Source of the DNA: an uncultured Butyrivibrio sp.
GTDB taxonomy: Bacteria > Bacillota > Clostridia > Lachnospirales > Lachnospiraceae
Direction: 5' to 3'
Assembly: GCF_947169445.1 (NCBI RefSeq)
Contig: NZ_CAMVPU010000001.1
Span: forward strand, 62,001-126,000
Length of the DNA stretch: 64,000 bases
Under the pieces are notes generated by a model that was not told the origin of the DNA, did no database searches, and saw nothing but the letters and a program-made list of their open reading frames with translations. Shown piece by piece: positions 53,141 to 62,336 of the stretch. The position numbers were made by a program, and so were the translations under genes. Each line of letters begins with the position of its first letter. Within the stretch, counting starts at the first letter, position 1.

Positions 53141-54331
53141 ATGAGCATAAAGGACAGACTTAATCAAAACAACTTCAAACGCGGTGTTGTCTTTGCTTCG
53201 AAGGTTGGCGATTTTGTTGAGAACAGGATAGGCAAGGCAATAGAGGATAGCAGCTTCAAAGCTGAAAATCTTCCGGAGAATCCAGAGGATATGAAATGGT
53301 ACAAGGTGCCTTTAGAGAGGGGATTATCCGGTGATGGTTCTGAGTATCATATCTATGTGAAAAAAGCTGATCCCTCGAAACTATGCATATTTTTCTCAGG
53401 TGGGGGCGTGGCCTATAACGAATATACTGCAGCAAGGCCTGTTACAGGCGGAAAGGTAGCAGCGGGGCTTCCCAATTACTATTGGAATAATCTGCGCCCT
53501 TTTACCCAGATAATGAATATTAATGTGGGTATCACTGATATTATCTCTGACAAAAATCCCTTTAAGGATTGGAGCTTTGTGGTTATTACCTATGCTACAG
53601 GGGATTTCCATGTTGGAATCAATGACTATCCATACACCGGTGAAGATGGAGAGAATCATGTTCTTCATTTTCATGGGTACGTAAATTTCCTTCAGAGCAT
53701 GAAGGTTTCGAAAGATCTTTTCCCTAATCCCAAGACACTTCTTATCGCCGGTAATTCAGCCGGTGCTTTTGCTGTGCCTGCTCTTGCAGGAGAGGTGGTG
53801 GACAATTATTATCCGAATGCCAGAAATATTACTCTTTTTTCAGATAGTGGACAGCTCCTTTACAAGCACTGGAGAAAGACGGCGAAAAGTATCTGGCAGA
53901 CCAAGGAATCCATTTGGAAGCCGATTCACAGTGATAATATTACCCTGGACTGGTACAAGGATCTGTATAGCAGATATGGCGACAGGTTCCGTTATCTCTA
54001 TTCGAGTTCAATCTACGATTATCTGTTAAGTGCTTATTACAATGATATAGTCAACAGAAAATATAAGACGGATGCTGATATTCAAGTGGCTTTCTATCAT
54101 CAACTTCAGGAGATGGTTAAAGAACTCAAGGAGATAACACCCCAATTTGGAATGTTCATAGATGATTGGAAAATTCCCCTTATTACGATGGGGGGAACAG
54201 TTCATACCAGTGTTCGGGAGCCTCACTTTTTAATCTTTACTCAGGATGGGATCACGATGGCGAAGTGGCTCATCGATGCCTGTGAAGGAAAGGTCTATGA
54301 TGTGGGAATGGATCTTCTTAAAGAAAAATAA
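53141..54331 (+). CDS. Pectin acetylesterase-like hydrolase
   Basis: 396 residues, no signal peptide. It has the alpha/beta hydrolase layout of the PAE/Notum family: oxyanion-type SGGGVAYN (about 86-93), nucleophile elbow AGNSAGAFAVPALAG (Ser about 207), and a late HTS histidine (MGGTVHTSVREPH). The catalytic Asp was not pinned down. It would remove acetyl groups from pectin or oligosaccharides. Here it lies after an acyltransferase-like and a DUF6320 gene, so it might instead turn over an acyl ester made by them. ATG 53141 is preceded by GAGGAAA. A bidirectional terminator follows. Confidence 0.78.
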   Translation: MSIKDRLNQNNFKRGVVFASKVGDFVENRIGKAIEDSSFKAENLPENPEDMKWYKVPLERGLSGDGSEYHIYVKKADPSKLCIFFSGGGVAYNEYTAARPVTGGKVAAGLPNYYWNNLRPFTQIMNINVGITDIISDKNPFKDWSFVVITYATGDFHVGINDYPYTGEDGENHVLHFHGYVNFLQSMKVSKDLFPNPKTLLIAGNSAGAFAVPALAGEVVDNYYPNARNITLFSDSGQLLYKHWRKTAKSIWQTKESIWKPIHSDNITLDWYKDLYSRYGDRFRYLYSSSIYDYLLSAYYNDIVNRKYKTDADIQVAFYHQLQEMVKELKEITPQFGMFIDDWKIPLITMGGTVHTSVREPHFLIFTQDGITMAKWLIDACEGKVYDVGMDLLKEK

Positions 54332-54341
54332 AGGACAAAAA

Positions 54342-54365
54342 AGAGCGTCACTTAAGTGGCGCTCT
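54342..54365. terminator. Bidirectional terminator
   Basis: Arms AGAGCGTCACTT (54342-54353) and AAGTGGCGCTCT (54354-54365), one mismatch, with A-rich DNA before and T-containing DNA after. It separates the esterase gene from the minus-strand 56-residue gene. Confidence 0.8.
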
Positions 54366-54384
54366 CTAAAATCTCTACAATATA

Positions 54385-54555
54385 TCAGTCAACAAAACAT
54401 TCTTCAATCTGAGCCTCATATTCCTCACGCAGTTCAGCAGGAATATCGTACTCGTCAAGCGCCTCGGCAACTGACCAGTGTTCATTGGTCATTGAGCGAA
54501 GAATGTTGCGAATAACCCTAGAATCCAGAGCCGGAATATCGGCAACATTACTCAT
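54385..54555 (-). CDS. 56-residue acidic protein
   Basis: On the minus strand a GAGGAGGG site lies eight bases before ATG 54555. The product begins MSNVADIPALDSRVIRNIL and ends EEYEAQIEECFVD. It is acidic, without membrane helix or cysteine motif. The spacing and site are good and the codon use resembles its neighbours. Similar short proteins with an x-L-D-S/R-x-I-R-N-I pattern occur in Firmicutes without known role. It is convergent with the pectin-esterase-like gene and divergent from the next membrane protein. Confidence 0.7.
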   Translation of the reverse strand: MSNVADIPALDSRVIRNILRSMTNEHWSVAEALDEYDIPAELREEYEAQIEECFVD

Positions 54556-54696
54556 AATTCATACCCTCCTCATAACGAAAAACTAATAATTTATTAACTA
54601 CAATATATTGTAGTACAAAAATTTTATGATACAAGTATTGACATTGGAAATGTAACAAAATTTGTAAAAAATGCACAGAAAATGAGAGGAAATTTC

Positions 54697-55887
54697 ATGC
54701 ATATAACAGCAATAGCTCTTTTGCTATCTATATTGGGATTAATGCTATCTTTCTTTTTTGTGGGAATAATTCCGTCAATTCCATTATTAATTCTGAATAT
54801 TGCTGTGTTTATGAAAAAGAAGTCGATCAATAATGTCAGAATGCTGTCAATTTCTGTAGTTGGCGTACTTCTTCCGATTATCATGTACCTGAATTGTTAT
54901 GGCTTTTCTTTGCCCTATGAAAAAGAAGAAAAGCTCCCTATAATATCCCAGATCCTGTATGACAACTACACCGGGCTTGGACTTGACCTTAGCTTCATGG
55001 TACAGGGCGGGGGACTTAATAAAGAGGAGCTTGTTCTGGGGAAAGACGTGAATGGCGAAGTGATTTATTTTGTCAGTGATGGTGTGGATGTCAGCGAGGA
55101 AGGTGTAAAGCCGGCAGAAGTTATAAATGGTGAAGGTTCAGATGAAGCTTACGAAAACGGACAGAAGGAATATACCGGGCTTGATGCTGCCTACACAGGT
55201 ATTAAGCAGGAGCTTGATGAGAATAGTATTTTTGAAAGTATAGACAGTAACAGGGATGCTTCCAAATCGGATAAGGAGCTGGCCAAAAAGGCAGCTTCTG
55301 ATGATGACATGCCTTCTTACGGAGGACTTCCTATTGGAACGCTTATCCTGGGACAGTATTTCAGGGAGGATGATCATAATTGTAATCCGGTGCTGGTTCT
55401 TAAGAATTCAACAGGTAAGACCTGCAGGTTTGAGTGTGTTTTTACAGCAAGAGATGAGGAAGGAAATGAACTTGCAACCTCCAATAAAACTGTAGAAGCA
55501 GTTAAGGATGGGATGCTGTTTGTATTCGAAGGCAGATTTGATAAGGGTGAACTTGGCGGAAAAATGCCATCCATGTACGAGTTTTTGATTTCCAAAAGAG
55601 ATCCTTATGAAAAGGATATGTATGATGATGTGGCTGTGTTTGGAGAAATTGTAGGAAATTCAGCTTTTGTAACGGCTCAGAATACCAGCGATAAAAGAGC
55701 AAAGGTGGATGCCTATGTGCTGTTTTTTGACGGCTCGGAGCTGGTTGACTGTATATGGATGATTCCGAGAAATACCGGTGAAGTCTGCATTGATCCTGGA
55801 AGCAGCGCTGCCATCAAGGGAGATGCATATTATAAATTTGACCGGATCGAGACATATTATACGGCTTACGAGGCTGTTGGAGAGTAA
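54697..55887 (+). CDS. Membrane-anchored protein of unknown function (396 aa)
   Basis: ATG 54697 is preferred because GAGAGGAAA precedes it. ATG 54682 lacks a site. Three membrane segments lie in the first ~80 residues (MHITAIALLLSILGLMLSFF first), then an extracytoplasmic region with an acidic low-complexity stretch (about 160-205) and a beta-rich C-terminal domain (about 215-395, VLVLKNSTGKTCRFECVFTA). The latter resembles a bacterial Ig-like or FxLYD-type fold. It lies 20 bp upstream of the carboxylesterase gene. Family and function not recognised. Confidence 0.65.
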   Translation: MHITAIALLLSILGLMLSFFFVGIIPSIPLLILNIAVFMKKKSINNVRMLSISVVGVLLPIIMYLNCYGFSLPYEKEEKLPIISQILYDNYTGLGLDLSFMVQGGGLNKEELVLGKDVNGEVIYFVSDGVDVSEEGVKPAEVINGEGSDEAYENGQKEYTGLDAAYTGIKQELDENSIFESIDSNRDASKSDKELAKKAASDDDMPSYGGLPIGTLILGQYFREDDHNCNPVLVLKNSTGKTCRFECVFTARDEEGNELATSNKTVEAVKDGMLFVFEGRFDKGELGGKMPSMYEFLISKRDPYEKDMYDDVAVFGEIVGNSAFVTAQNTSDKRAKVDAYVLFFDGSELVDCIWMIPRNTGEVCIDPGSSAAIKGDAYYKFDRIETYYTAYEAVGE

Positions 55888-55906
55888 AAAAAGGAGGTAA
55901 CAATTG

Positions 55907-57748
55907 ATGGTTGTATATTACATCTGCGTTTTGTTAATTGGAATTTTGTACATTGCCTTTTTGGAACTGTCCAAAAATATAATAGCAGGATGGATAGTTG
56001 GAATACTGGTTACTGCCGGCATGATTATCTACAGGGCATGGTTTTACAAAAAGGAAAGCGGGGCTAAGAATCTTTTAATTGCCTTTGCTATTTATGCAGT
56101 AGTTTTGGTTGTGAATTGTCTTTTAACAAAGCCACCTGTAAAGAGAGTACCGGCTGTAGATAACAAAAATCCTGATGTGACAAGTATTATATCTATTCCT
56201 CAGGGAGATCTGACAGGTGTATATAATAAGGACCACTCTGTCAAAGTATATGCAGGAATTCCCTATGCTAAGGCACCGGTTGGTGATTTGCGATACAAAG
56301 AACCGCAGGCTCCTGATGGCTGGGATGGGGTAAGAGCTTTTGATCACTTTGCACCAATGGCTATGCAGACCAGGGGCTCAGTATTTATGGATTCTCTTTC
56401 TCATATCCTTGGCTGGCATGATTATAAGATAAAATTTGGAGATGAGTATGTTGAAGAGGTAAGCGAGGACTGTCTGTACCTCAATGTTTTTGCACCTGAA
56501 AGAGAAAGCGATGAACTGCTTCCTGTAATTTTCTATATACATGGAGGTTCTCTTACCACAGGTCAGCCATCCTACACGGAATATAGAGGCGAGAATCTTG
56601 CAGGGAAGGGTGTTGTGTTCGTAAACTTTGGCTACAGACTTGGAGTTTTTGGTTACTATGCCGCAGATGATCTGAAGGCTGAATCACCCAATGGCACAAC
56701 TGGAAACTATGGACTTTTGGACCAGGTTGCAGCACTTAAGTGGGTATATGACAATATCGAGGCATTTGGCGGAGATAAGACTAAGATCACAATTGCGGGA
56801 GAATCTGCCGGCGCGTCAAGCGTAAATGCACTTTGCGTATCTCCTTTGTCAGAAGGTCTTTTTAGATATGCGATTGCCGAGTCCAGCAGTATTGTGGCAA
56901 AAGAGCCTTTCCATACCTTCAGAAGCTATGAGGATGCAATCAAAACAGGAGAAGAGGTAAGAGCAGAGTTTGGTGTATCAAGTTCTGCAGAGCTTCGTAA
57001 TATCCCTGCTTCAGAGCTGGTGAAGACCAAAACTCAGAATTCAGCAATGACGGTTGATGGTTATGCTATTGTGGAGCAGCCGTACCTTACCTATGAAAAG
57101 GGGCAGAATCACGAACAGGCTCTTTTAAATGGATTTAATGTAAAAGAATCGGATGCCTTTTTGCTTGGAACGAAGGCAACCAAAGATAATTATGAGGAGC
57201 TTTTGGCAGAAGATATAGAAGAATACGCTGCGGAAATGGCTAAGGTGGTACCTTTCGATACTCCGCAGAGAGATCAGTATTTTATCATTGATGGATTGGG
57301 AGAAGCCAAGGGCGCTTTAAACGTGGCTTATAGTGCTATGTGGTTTAGCTATTCTCATTATGTGTGGAATAATTATCTTATTAAGCAGGATATTCCTGCA
57401 TATGAGTACTACTTTACCAAGACCAATAACATCCTTTCCAACTATCATGCAGGTGAGCTTCCCTATGCCTACGGGAACCTGTGGAGACATCCGGGGCTTT
57501 ATGACGAGGAGGATTACAAGCTTTCACAGATAATGCAGAGCTACTGGATCAACTTCGCCTATAATGGAAATCCTAATGGATACATATTGGAAGATGATGG
57601 AACGTCAAGTGGGCTTACGCTCCCGGTTTGGGAAAAGAGAACTAAGGATCAGGACAAGCTTATCAGGTTTGATACTGTAGTTGAAATGGTGGATGATCCT
57701 AACATGGCAATCTATGAAGTCATAGACAAATATATGGAAAGTAAGTGA
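55907..57748 (+). CDS. Type-B carboxylesterase with N-terminal membrane anchor
   Basis: 613 residues from ATG 55907 (AAAGGAGG upstream). About three membrane segments (1-70) precede a type-B carboxylesterase domain (about 85-600). The nucleophile is in IAGESAGASS (Ser about 301), with SEDCLYLNVF and YIHGGSLTTGQ (oxyanion) and the catalytic histidine in NYHAGELPYAYG. It hydrolyses carboxyl esters, and plant-wall feruloyl or acetyl esters are possible but unproven substrates. The membrane anchor suggests action at the outer surface. A hairpin terminator follows. Confidence 0.9.
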   Translation: MVVYYICVLLIGILYIAFLELSKNIIAGWIVGILVTAGMIIYRAWFYKKESGAKNLLIAFAIYAVVLVVNCLLTKPPVKRVPAVDNKNPDVTSIISIPQGDLTGVYNKDHSVKVYAGIPYAKAPVGDLRYKEPQAPDGWDGVRAFDHFAPMAMQTRGSVFMDSLSHILGWHDYKIKFGDEYVEEVSEDCLYLNVFAPERESDELLPVIFYIHGGSLTTGQPSYTEYRGENLAGKGVVFVNFGYRLGVFGYYAADDLKAESPNGTTGNYGLLDQVAALKWVYDNIEAFGGDKTKITIAGESAGASSVNALCVSPLSEGLFRYAIAESSSIVAKEPFHTFRSYEDAIKTGEEVRAEFGVSSSAELRNIPASELVKTKTQNSAMTVDGYAIVEQPYLTYEKGQNHEQALLNGFNVKESDAFLLGTKATKDNYEELLAEDIEEYAAEMAKVVPFDTPQRDQYFIIDGLGEAKGALNVAYSAMWFSYSHYVWNNYLIKQDIPAYEYYFTKTNNILSNYHAGELPYAYGNLWRHPGLYDEEDYKLSQIMQSYWINFAYNGNPNGYILEDDGTSSGLTLPVWEKRTKDQDKLIRFDTVVEMVDDPNMAIYEVIDKYMESK

Positions 57749-57758
57749 TATGTAATTG

Positions 57759-57807
57759 AAAAAGAGGCTAGGACTTGCAAATACTGCAGGTTTTGGCCTT
57801 TTTTTGT
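57759..57807 (+). terminator. Terminator-like hairpin after the esterase
   Basis: AAAAAGAGGCTAGGACTTGC pairs imperfectly with a GCAGG...GGCCTTTTTT arm further on, and a T run follows. It should end the carboxylesterase transcript before the glycerol operon promoter. Confidence 0.6.
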
Positions 57808-57933
57808 AAACTAAAAATTTATTTACTGGCATATAGTTTCAGGGGCGTTTCATCATTTATACAAAAATAAGAAAATGAATTTGTGTAATATGTACAAAAA
57901 TGATTCAAAATAATGGAAACTTTTTAGAACGCA

Positions 57934-57962
57934 TTGCGTTTTTTGCCGCGAAAGCCTATTAT
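57934..57962 (+). promoter_or_regulatory. Candidate promoter of the glycerol operon
   Basis: A -35 TTGCGT (57934-57939), a 17-base spacer and a -10 TATTAT (57957-57962), 47 bases before glpK. The GCATTGCGTTTTTTGCCGCGAAAGCC run around the -35 is partly symmetric and might hold a catabolite-control site, but no consensus was confirmed. Confidence 0.45.
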
Positions 57963-58008
57963 AAATTATGGAATTTGGGGTAAAGAATTAGTAAAAGGAG
58001 TTTTAAAA

Positions 58009-59511
58009 ATGGCAAAATATGTAATGGCATTGGATTCAGGAACAACCAGCAACAGATGCATCCTGTTTAATGAAAAGGGTGAGATGATCAGCGTTGCGCA
58101 GAAAGAGTTTACACAGTTTTTTCCGCAGCCTGGATGGGTTGAGCATGATGCCAGCGAGATTTGGCAGACACAGTTGTCTGTAGCTCGTGAGGCTATGAAT
58201 AAGATAGATGCTAGTTTTGAAGATATTGCGGCTATTGGTATTACGAATCAGAGAGAAACAGTTATCGTATGGGACAGGAAGACAGGACAGCCGATTTCCC
58301 ATGCAATCGTATGGCAGTGCCGCAGAACATCGGACTTCGCTGAGAAGATGAAGGCTGAGAACCCTGGAATTGTTGAGAAATTCCAGCAAAAGACCGGACT
58401 TAAATTTGATCCATACTTTTCCGGAACCAAGATAAGATGGATTCTTGATAATGTTGAGGGAGCAAGAGCCAGAGCTGAAAAAGGTGAGCTTTGCTTCGGA
58501 ACTGTAGATTCATGGCTTATTTATAAGCTTACAAAGGGAAGAGTCCATGTTACAGATTATTCCAATGCTTCCAGAACACTTCTTTTTAACATCAATACAC
58601 TTGAATGGGATAAGGAGCTTTGTGAAATCCTTGATATTCCTATGAATATGCTTCCTAAGGTTAAACCTTCAAGTTGCGTATATGGGGAGACAGATGAAGA
58701 ATTCTTTGGCGGCCCCATCAAGATTGCCGGAGCTGCAGGAGATCAGCAGGCAGCGCTCTTTGGACAGACCTGTTTTGAAGAAGGGGATGCCAAGAATACA
58801 TATGGAACAGGTTGCTTTATGCTGATGAACACAGGAGATAAGCCTATTTACTCCAAGAACGATCTGCTTACAACAATTGCCTGGGGAATTGGCGGTAAGG
58901 TTACCTATGCAATTGAAGGTTCTGTGTATGTGGCCGGTGCTGCCATTCAGTGGCTTAGGGATGAGCTTAGAGCAATTGATTCAGCTCCTGATTCAGAATA
59001 TTTTGCGACAAGAGTTGAAGATACGAACGGCTGCTACGTGGTTCCTGCATTCACAGGACTTGGCGCTCCATATTGGGATCCATACGCAAGAGGAGCTATT
59101 GTAGGACTTACCCGTGGTGTTAATAAGTATCACATAATAAGAGCTACTTTAGAGTCTTTGGCATTCCAGACAGCAGATGTACTTCATGCCATGGAGCTTG
59201 ATACAGGTAAGAAGCTGACTAGTCTTCGAGTAGACGGCGGTGCAAGTAAGAATGATTTCCTGATGCAGTTCCAGGCTGATATCATCGATACAGAAGTTGT
59301 AAGACCAAGCTGCGTAGAGACAACTGCTATGGGTGCAGCTTATCTTGCAGGTCTTGCAGTTGGTGTATGGAAGAACAAGGAAGATGTTATCAAGAACTGG
59401 TCAGTTGATTGGGAATTCAGATCAGAAATGCCTGCTGAAAAGAGAGAAAAAGAGCTGAAGGGCTGGCAACAGGCTGTTGCTTCTACCAGAGGCTGGGCTA
59501 AGGATAATTAA
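58009..59511 (+). CDS. glpK: Glycerol kinase
   Basis: Phosphorylates glycerol with ATP to glycerol 3-phosphate. It is an FGGY-family enzyme. From ATG 58009 (AAAGGAG eight bases upstream) it is 500 residues, the usual GlpK length. It begins MAKYVMALDSGTTSNRCILF and has FPQPGWVEHDASEIW, then GITNQRETVIVWD, then WQCRRT. The ATP and substrate block is GAAGDQQAALFGQ followed by NTYGTGCFMLMN, and the FGGY-type end is LRVDGGASKNDFLMQF. It is first of a four-gene operon for glycerol oxidation. An upstream in-frame start at 57934 would include the promoter and is rejected. Confidence 0.98.
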   Translation: MAKYVMALDSGTTSNRCILFNEKGEMISVAQKEFTQFFPQPGWVEHDASEIWQTQLSVAREAMNKIDASFEDIAAIGITNQRETVIVWDRKTGQPISHAIVWQCRRTSDFAEKMKAENPGIVEKFQQKTGLKFDPYFSGTKIRWILDNVEGARARAEKGELCFGTVDSWLIYKLTKGRVHVTDYSNASRTLLFNINTLEWDKELCEILDIPMNMLPKVKPSSCVYGETDEEFFGGPIKIAGAAGDQQAALFGQTCFEEGDAKNTYGTGCFMLMNTGDKPIYSKNDLLTTIAWGIGGKVTYAIEGSVYVAGAAIQWLRDELRAIDSAPDSEYFATRVEDTNGCYVVPAFTGLGAPYWDPYARGAIVGLTRGVNKYHIIRATLESLAFQTADVLHAMELDTGKKLTSLRVDGGASKNDFLMQFQADIIDTEVVRPSCVETTAMGAAYLAGLAVGVWKNKEDVIKNWSVDWEFRSEMPAEKREKELKGWQQAVASTRGWAKDN

Positions 59512-59572
59512 AAGGTTTAGAAATATTTTTGGGATTATTCAAATATAAGTAGATAAAACAGAGGAGATTATT

Positions 59573-61012
59573 ATGGTAGATGTAATTGTAATAGGTGCCG
59601 GTGTTTCCGGTTGTGCGATTGCAAGACAGCTGTCACGTTATGAGCTAAGCGTATGTGTGCTTGAAAAGTGTGAAGATGTCTGCGAAGGAACCTCCAAGGC
59701 TAATTCAGCTATTGTTCATGCCGGCTTTGATGCGGATGAAGGCTCTCTTATGGCAAAACTTAATGTTCGCGGAAATGAGATGATGGATGACCTTTCCAGA
59801 GATCTTGATATTCCATTTAAGAGAAATGGTTCAATGGTTGTCTGCATCCATAAAGAGGAGCTTGACGGACTTAAGACTCTTTATGAGAGAGGCGTTAAAA
59901 ATGGGGTTAAGGGGCTTAAGCTTTTAAGTAGAGAAGAAGCACTGGAAATGGAGCCTAACCTTTCGGAAAATGTTGAGGGTGCTCTTTTTGCTCCAACAGG
60001 CGGAATTATCTGCCCATTCGAGCTTACTATTGCCATGGCTGAAAATGCCAACGTTAACGGTGTAGAATTCAGATTTAATACAAGAGTAGAAGATATCAAA
60101 AAGGGTGAGGACGGTCTTTGGCATCTTAGAACCAATAACGGTGAATATACAGCTAGATATGTTGTGAATGCAGCAGGCGTTTATGCTGACAAGATCCACA
60201 ACATGGTAAGTGCAGATAAGATGCATATTATTGAGAGACGTGGTGATTATTGCCTTCTTGATAAGCAGGTTGGCGGCTATGTTTCACACACTATTTTCCC
60301 TCAGCCTACCAAGTATGGTAAGGGCGTTTTGGTAACTCCAACTGTTCATGGAAATCTCCTGGTTGGACCAACCGCTATTGATATTGAGAATAAAGAGGGA
60401 ACAGCAACAACAGCTGCCGGAATCGATGAGCTTACAGCAAAGGCATCAGAGAATGTTAGAAATCTTCCTATGAGAAATGTAATTACTTCTTTTGCCGGCC
60501 TTCGTGCACATCTTGAGAAACATGAATTTGTCATTGAGGAAGTTAAGGATGCGCCATGCTTTATAGATGTGGCAGGAATTGAGTCTCCCGGTCTTTCTGC
60601 ATCTCCTGCAATCGGCGAGATGGTAGGCGATATGCTTAAGGAAAAGATGAACCTTAAGGAAAAAGAGAACTGGATCGGAACAAGAAAGGGAATTACCAGA
60701 ACAGAGGGACTTTCTGTCGAAGAGATGAATGCTCTTATAAAAGAAAATCCTGCATATGGAACTATTGTATGCAGATGCGAATCAATTACAGAGGGTGAAA
60801 TCCTTGACGCTATCCACAGACCTCTTGGCGCAAGAAGTCTTGACGGAGTAAAGCGTAGAACAAGAGCCGGAATGGGAAGATGTCAGGCAGGTTTCTGTTC
60901 ACCAAGAACAATGGAAATCTTAAATAGAGAATTGGGACTTTCCTATGAAGAAATAACCAAGAGCGGCGGCAGATCAAATCTTGTAATTGAGAGAACCAAA
61001 GGGGAGGTATAA
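59573..61012 (+). CDS. glpA: Glycerol-3-phosphate dehydrogenase, GlpA-like, with BFD-type [2Fe-2S] domain
   Basis: 479 residues. An FAD-binding DAO fold begins VDVIVIGAGVSGCAIARQL, followed by SKANSAIVHAGFDAD and TPTVHGNLLVGPTA, typical of anaerobic glycerol-3-phosphate dehydrogenases and GlpA-like proteins. The C-terminal ~75 residues are a bacterioferritin-associated-ferredoxin-like domain with ligands in VCRCE and GRCQAGFCS. It oxidises glycerol 3-phosphate to DHAP. It follows glpK and precedes an NAD/FAD oxidoreductase and a DUF1667 gene, an arrangement like glpABC in which the last two pass electrons onward. The ATG is preceded by GAGGAG. Confidence 0.92.
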   Translation: MVDVIVIGAGVSGCAIARQLSRYELSVCVLEKCEDVCEGTSKANSAIVHAGFDADEGSLMAKLNVRGNEMMDDLSRDLDIPFKRNGSMVVCIHKEELDGLKTLYERGVKNGVKGLKLLSREEALEMEPNLSENVEGALFAPTGGIICPFELTIAMAENANVNGVEFRFNTRVEDIKKGEDGLWHLRTNNGEYTARYVVNAAGVYADKIHNMVSADKMHIIERRGDYCLLDKQVGGYVSHTIFPQPTKYGKGVLVTPTVHGNLLVGPTAIDIENKEGTATTAAGIDELTAKASENVRNLPMRNVITSFAGLRAHLEKHEFVIEEVKDAPCFIDVAGIESPGLSASPAIGEMVGDMLKEKMNLKEKENWIGTRKGITRTEGLSVEEMNALIKENPAYGTIVCRCESITEGEILDAIHRPLGARSLDGVKRRTRAGMGRCQAGFCSPRTMEILNRELGLSYEEITKSGGRSNLVIERTKGEV

Positions 61013-61017
61013 GGATC

Positions 61018-62286
61018 ATGAAGACATACGATATAGTTATAGTTGGTGGTGGTCCTGCAGGCCTTGCTGCTGCAGTAGCTGCTAAGGAAGCCGGAAATGA
61101 CAGCATCCTGATTCTTGAAAGAGATCATGAACTTGGAGGAATCTTGAATCAGTGTATCCATAATGGTTTTGGTCTTCATACTTTCAAGGAAGAACTTACC
61201 GGTCCTGAATACGCATACAGATTTATCAAGCAGGTGCTTGATCTTGGAATCGAATATAAGTTAAATACAATGGTTATGGATATTGCTCAGGACAAGACCG
61301 TAACAGCCATGAACAGAGAAGATGGAATGTTCCAGATTCCTGCCAAGGCAGTTATCCTTGCAATGGGCTGTAGAGAGAGGCCAAGAGGAGCCCTGAATAT
61401 TCCGGGTTACAGACCAGCAGGTATCTTTTCCGCAGGTACAGCACAGCGCCTTGTTAACATCGAAGGTTATATGCCGGGCAGAGAAGTTGTAATCCTGGGA
61501 TCAGGAGATATCGGACTTATCATGGCCCGCAGAATGACACTTGAGGGAGCTAAGGTTAAGGTTGTTGCAGAGCTTATGCCTTATTCCGGCGGTCTTAAGA
61601 GAAACATCGTTCAGTGCCTTGATGACTATGGAATTCCGCTTAAGCTTTCCCACACAGTAGTTGATATTGAGGGAAAAGAGCATGTGACAGCAGTTACAAT
61701 AGCTGAAGTTGGTCCTGACAGAAAGCCAATTCCGGGAACAGAAGAGAGATATACCTGTGATACACTTCTTCTTTCCTGTGGTCTTATTCCTGAGAACGAG
61801 CTTTCAAGAGCTGCCGGTGTAACCATGAGTCCTATAACATCAGGCCCTGTTGTTAACGAGTCCCTTGAAACTAACATTCCGGGTGTATTTGCCTGTGGTA
61901 ACGTTCTTCACGTACATGACCTTGTGGACTATGTTTCTGAGGAAGCAAAGAGAGCAGGCCAGAATGCAGTAAAATATATTAACGACGGCTGCAAGAACGA
62001 AAGCAGTGATGCGGTTATCGAGGTTACTGCAACCGAGGGCGCAAGATATACTGTACCTAGCACCATTAATGTTGATAGAATGGATGATCTTTTAACTATA
62101 AGATTCCGTGTTGGTGATGTTTATAAGAATTCTTTTGTCAGCGTTTTCTTCGACGATGAGAGAGTGATGCATAATCAGAAGAGAATTCTTGCTCCCGGCG
62201 AAATGGAGCAGATCGTTCTTAGAAAGAGTCAGCTTCAGGAGAGAGCAGGACTTAAGAAGATTACAGTAAAGATTGAGAAGGAATAA
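61018..62286 (+). CDS. NAD(P)/FAD-dependent oxidoreductase of the glycerol operon
   Basis: 422 residues of the thioredoxin-reductase/opine-dehydrogenase fold. FAD site YDIVIVGGGPAGLAAAVAA, a second nucleotide site VILGSGDIGLIMARR, and the conserved ILAMGCRERPRG. The late motif GVFACGNVLHVHDLVDYV places FAD. It probably takes electrons from the GlpA-like flavoprotein and gives them to NAD or a quinone/ferredoxin carrier. It starts five bases after glpA. The equivalent in other Firmicutes is annotated only as FAD-dependent oxidoreductase. Confidence 0.9.
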   Translation: MKTYDIVIVGGGPAGLAAAVAAKEAGNDSILILERDHELGGILNQCIHNGFGLHTFKEELTGPEYAYRFIKQVLDLGIEYKLNTMVMDIAQDKTVTAMNREDGMFQIPAKAVILAMGCRERPRGALNIPGYRPAGIFSAGTAQRLVNIEGYMPGREVVILGSGDIGLIMARRMTLEGAKVKVVAELMPYSGGLKRNIVQCLDDYGIPLKLSHTVVDIEGKEHVTAVTIAEVGPDRKPIPGTEERYTCDTLLLSCGLIPENELSRAAGVTMSPITSGPVVNESLETNIPGVFACGNVLHVHDLVDYVSEEAKRAGQNAVKYINDGCKNESSDAVIEVTATEGARYTVPSTINVDRMDDLLTIRFRVGDVYKNSFVSVFFDDERVMHNQKRILAPGEMEQIVLRKSQLQERAGLKKITVKIEKE

Positions 62287-62336
62287 GTTGCATAGGAACT
62301 TAGCTAATAAATTTGTGTTATTAGAGGAGAATGAAC

